From Prevotella fusca JCM 17724 (GTDB taxonomy: Bacteria > Bacteroidota > Bacteroidia > Bacteroidales > Bacteroidaceae): a stretch of 64,000 bases of DNA. The notes beneath the pieces are model-generated. The model was not told the DNA's origin, ran no database searches, and worked only from the letters and a program-made list of their open reading frames with translations. The number at the start of each line of letters is the position of its first letter. Position 1 is the first letter of the stretch. The stretch spans positions 888,501 to 952,500 of the forward strand of contig NZ_CP012074.1 in assembly GCF_001262015.1 (NCBI RefSeq), given 5' to 3'. A program made the position numbers and the translations under genes. Shown here in pieces: positions 61,938 through 64,000 of this stretch.

Positions 61938-61954
61938 CAAACATTACATCCAAC

Positions 61955-61995
61955 AAGAAATCCCCGCCACCTTTCTTAGGTAGCGGGGATTTCTT
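61955..61995. terminator. Bidirectional terminator between folK and rpsO
   Basis: AAGAAATCCCCGC (61955-61967) and its exact complement (61983-61995) enclose a 15-nt loop. The plus strand continues TTTCTTATTTCTG and the minus strand TTTCTTGTTGG, so it serves rpsO and probably folK. Confidence 0.8.
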
Positions 61996-62008
61996 ATTTC
62001 TGCGAAGA

Positions 62009-62284
62009 TTACTTGCGGAGACCCAAAGCCTTGATAATAGCACGATAACGTGTTACGTCACGGTCGTAGAGGTAATCGAGCAATGCACGACGCTTACCTA
62101 CGAGGCGTGTCAATGAGCGAGTAGTAACATAGTCCTTGCGGTTCTTCTTTACGTGCTCGGTCAAGTGCTTGATACGATAAGAGAAAAGAGCAATCTGGCT
62201 CTCAGCTGAACCTGTATCAGTTGTGTTCTGTGCTTTACCGTACTGTGAGAAGATCTCTTCCTTCTTTGCCTTGTCTAAATACAT
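62009..62284 (-). CDS. rpsO: 30S ribosomal protein S15
   Basis: 91 residues (usual length 88-90). It binds the central domain of 16S rRNA. Signature: TGSAESQIALFSYRI (the TGSxExQ motif), LTEHVKKNRKDY, LVGKRRALLDYL and the end YRAIIKALGLRK. The start chosen is the conserved MYLDKAKKEE; ten further in-frame codons upstream are leader. Transcribed alone from a consensus promoter with a leader of about 100 nt. Confidence 0.96.
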   Translation of the reverse strand: MYLDKAKKEEIFSQYGKAQNTTDTGSAESQIALFSYRIKHLTEHVKKNRKDYVTTRSLTRLVGKRRALLDYLYDRDVTRYRAIIKALGLRK

Positions 62285-62388
62285 GATGTTTGTTTTGATT
62301 AATGTGATTTGCAATTACATCTTTCCGTCGTTAGCCGCCTTAATCACAACGGGTTACGACATCAAATGCATCGGACTCTCCGAAAATG
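62285..62388 (-). promoter_or_regulatory. Structured rpsO leader (candidate S15 autoregulation site)
   Basis: About 100 nt of transcribed leader. Local pairing CGGA-GAG-TCCG is possible near the 5' end. A 7-bp pairing of TTGTGAT (62343-62349) with ATCACA near the start codon (62303-62309) interleaves with CCGTTG/CGACGG. S15 represses its own translation through leader structures in several phyla; here this is inference. Confidence 0.35.
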
Positions 62389-62393
62389 CTGTG

Positions 62394-62424
62394 CAAAGTT
62401 ACAACTTTTTATTGGAACGACAAA
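62394..62424 (-). promoter_or_regulatory. Promoter of rpsO
   Basis: Minus-strand TTTG (62421-62424), 19-nt spacer, TAACTTTG (62394-62401): full consensus. It is back to back with the typA -7 element (62445-62452), so the -33 regions of the two divergent promoters coincide. Confidence 0.85.
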
Positions 62425-62444
62425 CGTTTTCCATTTTTTATTCG

Positions 62445-62452
62445 TAATTTTG
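62445..62452 (+). promoter_or_regulatory. -7 element of typA
   Basis: TAATTTTG matches TAnnTTTG. The -33 position falls on the rpsO -33 and is not a good TTTG on this strand. The leader is about 30 nt. Confidence 0.55.
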
Positions 62453-62488
62453 CACCATAATTTAGCGTAAGCTTTTTAAGGTATTTAA

Positions 62489-64000
62489 ATGCAAGATATT
62501 CGTAACATCGCAGTTATTGCGCACGTTGACCACGGCAAAACAACCTTGGTTGACAAGATGATGCTCGCTGGTAAACTTTTCCGTGACGGACAAGACAACA
62601 GCGGAGAGGTTCTCGACTCTAATGATTTGGAGCGTGAACGAGGGATAACAATTCTGAGTAAGAATGTAAGTATCAACTGGAAAGGAGTAAAAATCAATAT
62701 TCTCGACACACCGGGCCACTCTGACTTCGGTGGTGAGGTTGAGCGTGTACTGAACATGGCAGACGGCTGCCTGCTGCTCGTAGACGCTTTCGAAGGTCCT
62801 ATGCCGCAGACCCGTTTTGTGCTACAGAAGGCTTTGCAGCTCGGATTGAAGCCCGTTGTTGTCATCAACAAGGTGGACAAACCTAACTGTCGCCCAGAGG
62901 AAGTATATGAGATGGTATTCGACCTTATGTGCGACCTCAACGCTACAGAAGACCAGCTGAACTTCCCAGTTGTCTATGGTTCGGCAAAGAACGGCTGGAT
63001 GAGTGAGGACTGGAAGGCACAGACTGACAACATTGACTACCTGCTCGACCTTATCCTCGAGACGATTCCAGCCCCTAAACAGCTTGAGGGAACGCCACAG
63101 ATGCTGATTACATCTTTGGATTATTCAAGCTATACAGGACGTATTGCTGTCGGTCGTGTACACCGTGGAACTTTGAAGGATGGGCAGAACATCACCATCT
63201 GTCATCGTGACGGAACACAGGAACGCACTAAAATAAAGGAGCTCCACACCTTTGAAGGCATGGGACACAAGAAGACCGACCATGTTGACTCTGGTGACAT
63301 CTGTGCTGTAATCGGTCTGGAGAAGTTTGAAATCGGTGATACCATTGCCGACTTCGAGAACCCGGAACCATTGCCACCAATCGCTGTGGACGAGCCTACG
63401 ATGAGCATGCTCTTCACCATCAACGACTCTCCTTTCTTCGGAAAGGAAGGAAAGTTCTGCACTTCCCGCCATATCAGCGACCGCCTGAGCAAGGAACTTG
63501 AGAAGAACCTTGCACTGCGTGTCTGCCAGATGGAGGACTCAATGGACAAGTGGATTGTCAGTGGTCGTGGTGTGCTCCACCTCTCCGTCCTCATCGAGAC
63601 AATGCGCCGTGAGGGCTATGAACTGCAGGTGGGACAGCCACAGGTTATCTATAAGGAGATTGACGGTCAGAAGTGCGAACCTATCGAGGAGTTGACAATC
63701 AATGTACCGACAGACTTCTCAAGCAAGATGATTGACATGGTGACCCGTCGCAAGGGCGACCTGCTCGGCATGGATGCAGAGGGCGACCGTGTGAATATCA
63801 CGTTTGAAATCCCGTCACGTGGCATCATCGGCTTGCGTACCAACGTACTGACAGCCAGCCAGGGAGAGGCAATCATGGCACACCGTTTCAAGGATTATCA
63901 GCCATTCAAGGGCGAAATTGTACGCCGCACCAATGGTTCAATGATTGCCCTGGAAGCTGGTACAGCCTACGCATACGCCATCGACAAGCTGCAGGACCGT
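62489..64000 (+). CDS. typA: Translational GTPase TypA/BipA (3' end outside window)
   Basis: 504 residues visible of a protein usually about 600. Ribosome-associated GTPase of the EF-G/LepA family. GTPase motifs: AHVDHGKTTL (P-loop), the switch-I region GERGITI-type as RERGITIL, DTPGHSDFGGEV and NKVDKP. Domain II follows with SLDYSSYTGRIAVGRVHRG, and later the TypA-specific SRGIIGLRTNVLTASQGEAI. The frame is open to the right edge. Divergent from rpsO. Confidence 0.95.
   Translation, partial: MQDIRNIAVIAHVDHGKTTLVDKMMLAGKLFRDGQDNSGEVLDSNDLERERGITILSKNVSINWKGVKINILDTPGHSDFGGEVERVLNMADGCLLLVDAFEGPMPQTRFVLQKALQLGLKPVVVINKVDKPNCRPEEVYEMVFDLMCDLNATEDQLNFPVVYGSAKNGWMSEDWKAQTDNIDYLLDLILETIPAPKQLEGTPQMLITSLDYSSYTGRIAVGRVHRGTLKDGQNITICHRDGTQERTKIKELHTFEGMGHKKTDHVDSGDICAVIGLEKFEIGDTIADFENPEPLPPIAVDEPTMSMLFTINDSPFFGKEGKFCTSRHISDRLSKELEKNLALRVCQMEDSMDKWIVSGRGVLHLSVLIETMRREGYELQVGQPQVIYKEIDGQKCEPIEELTINVPTDFSSKMIDMVTRRKGDLLGMDAEGDRVNITFEIPSRGIIGLRTNVLTASQGEAIMAHRFKDYQPFKGEIVRRTNGSMIALEAGTAYAYAIDKLQDR

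Noticed and set aside
1..64000. tRNA, rRNA, tmRNA, insertion sequences or prophage genes
   Set aside because: Scanned for T-loop sequences, CCA ends, transposase and integrase motifs on both strands by eye; none found. A covariance-model search would be needed for certainty.

Overview
The window looks like chromosomal DNA of a Bacteroidota species, most likely a Prevotella-type organism (Prevotellaceae). The evidence is a SusC/SusD outer-membrane pair, Bacteroidota-only families (DUF3078, DUF3098, the GT2/DUF4922/SpoIID fusion), a DAHP synthase-chorismate mutase fusion, ferredoxin-dependent 2-oxoacid oxidoreductase genes, and a recurrent promoter pattern TTTG-N19/20-TAnnTTTG, the Bacteroides primary-sigma consensus. 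I see no rRNA, tRNA, CRISPR array, transposase or prophage. The species assignment is inference.

Layout. 1-2876 (+): end of recJ, then a RecQ-family helicase. 3428-4192 (-): acyl-ACP thioesterase. 5053-6201 (-): OmpA-family porin with its own promoter and terminator. 6600-11744 (-): a compact run ffh, folD, a 59-residue TPR protein, ferredoxin and three 2-oxoacid:ferredoxin oxidoreductase subunits, closed by a terminator. 12193-14716: DUF421 membrane protein (-), GYF-domain membrane protein (+) and a small secreted coiled-coil protein (+). 14889-20439 (-): the phenylalanine/tyrosine operon (leader peptide, pheA, aminotransferase, DAHP synthase-chorismate mutase, tyrA, then a secreted endonuclease/exonuclease/phosphatase-family protein). 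20949-22891 (+): GalM-like secreted protein and a Gly/Tyr-rich secreted protein. 23312-29930: copper P-type ATPase and chaperone, AlbA_2/Schlafen-type regulator, HMA-AraC regulator and MATE transporter. 30592-35254 (-): degenerate WecB-like protein, SPFH protein, NfeD, M48 lipoprotein. 35388-40463 (-): MFS transporter and a 1249-residue multidomain protein. 40712-42913 (+): small protein, lipoprotein, CDF transporter. 43178-53844 (-): SusC, SusD, FAS1 lipoprotein, small lipoprotein, thioredoxin-like protein, M16 protease. 54466-56647 (-): two outer-membrane proteins. 57390-61856 (+): ftsX, DUF3098, uppP, truB, queA, folK. 62009-64000: divergent rpsO (-) and typA (+, cut by the window end).

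The most striking item is upstream of pheA (20283-20499, minus strand). A consensus promoter is followed by a 25-codon ORF whose residues 8-15 read FRYFYFYF. Next comes a 15-bp terminator hairpin with a U tract, and then pheA. A 7-nt stretch late in the leader ORF (AGCGGGA) is exactly complementary to the 5' arm of the terminator. This is the architecture of ribosome-mediated attenuation responding to both Phe and Tyr, and it precedes the genes that make both.

Other non-coding structure is rich. There is a six-site operator-like array in front of the AlbA_2 regulator. A ~250-bp inverted repeat brackets the wecB-like/SPFH/NfeD genes. Several dispersed intergenic repeat families occur, one of which carries a -7 promoter element in each 67-bp unit. 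Two enzyme-family proteins (GalM-like and WecB-like) lack most of their canonical catalytic residues. All calls come from reading the sequence; no database search was done.
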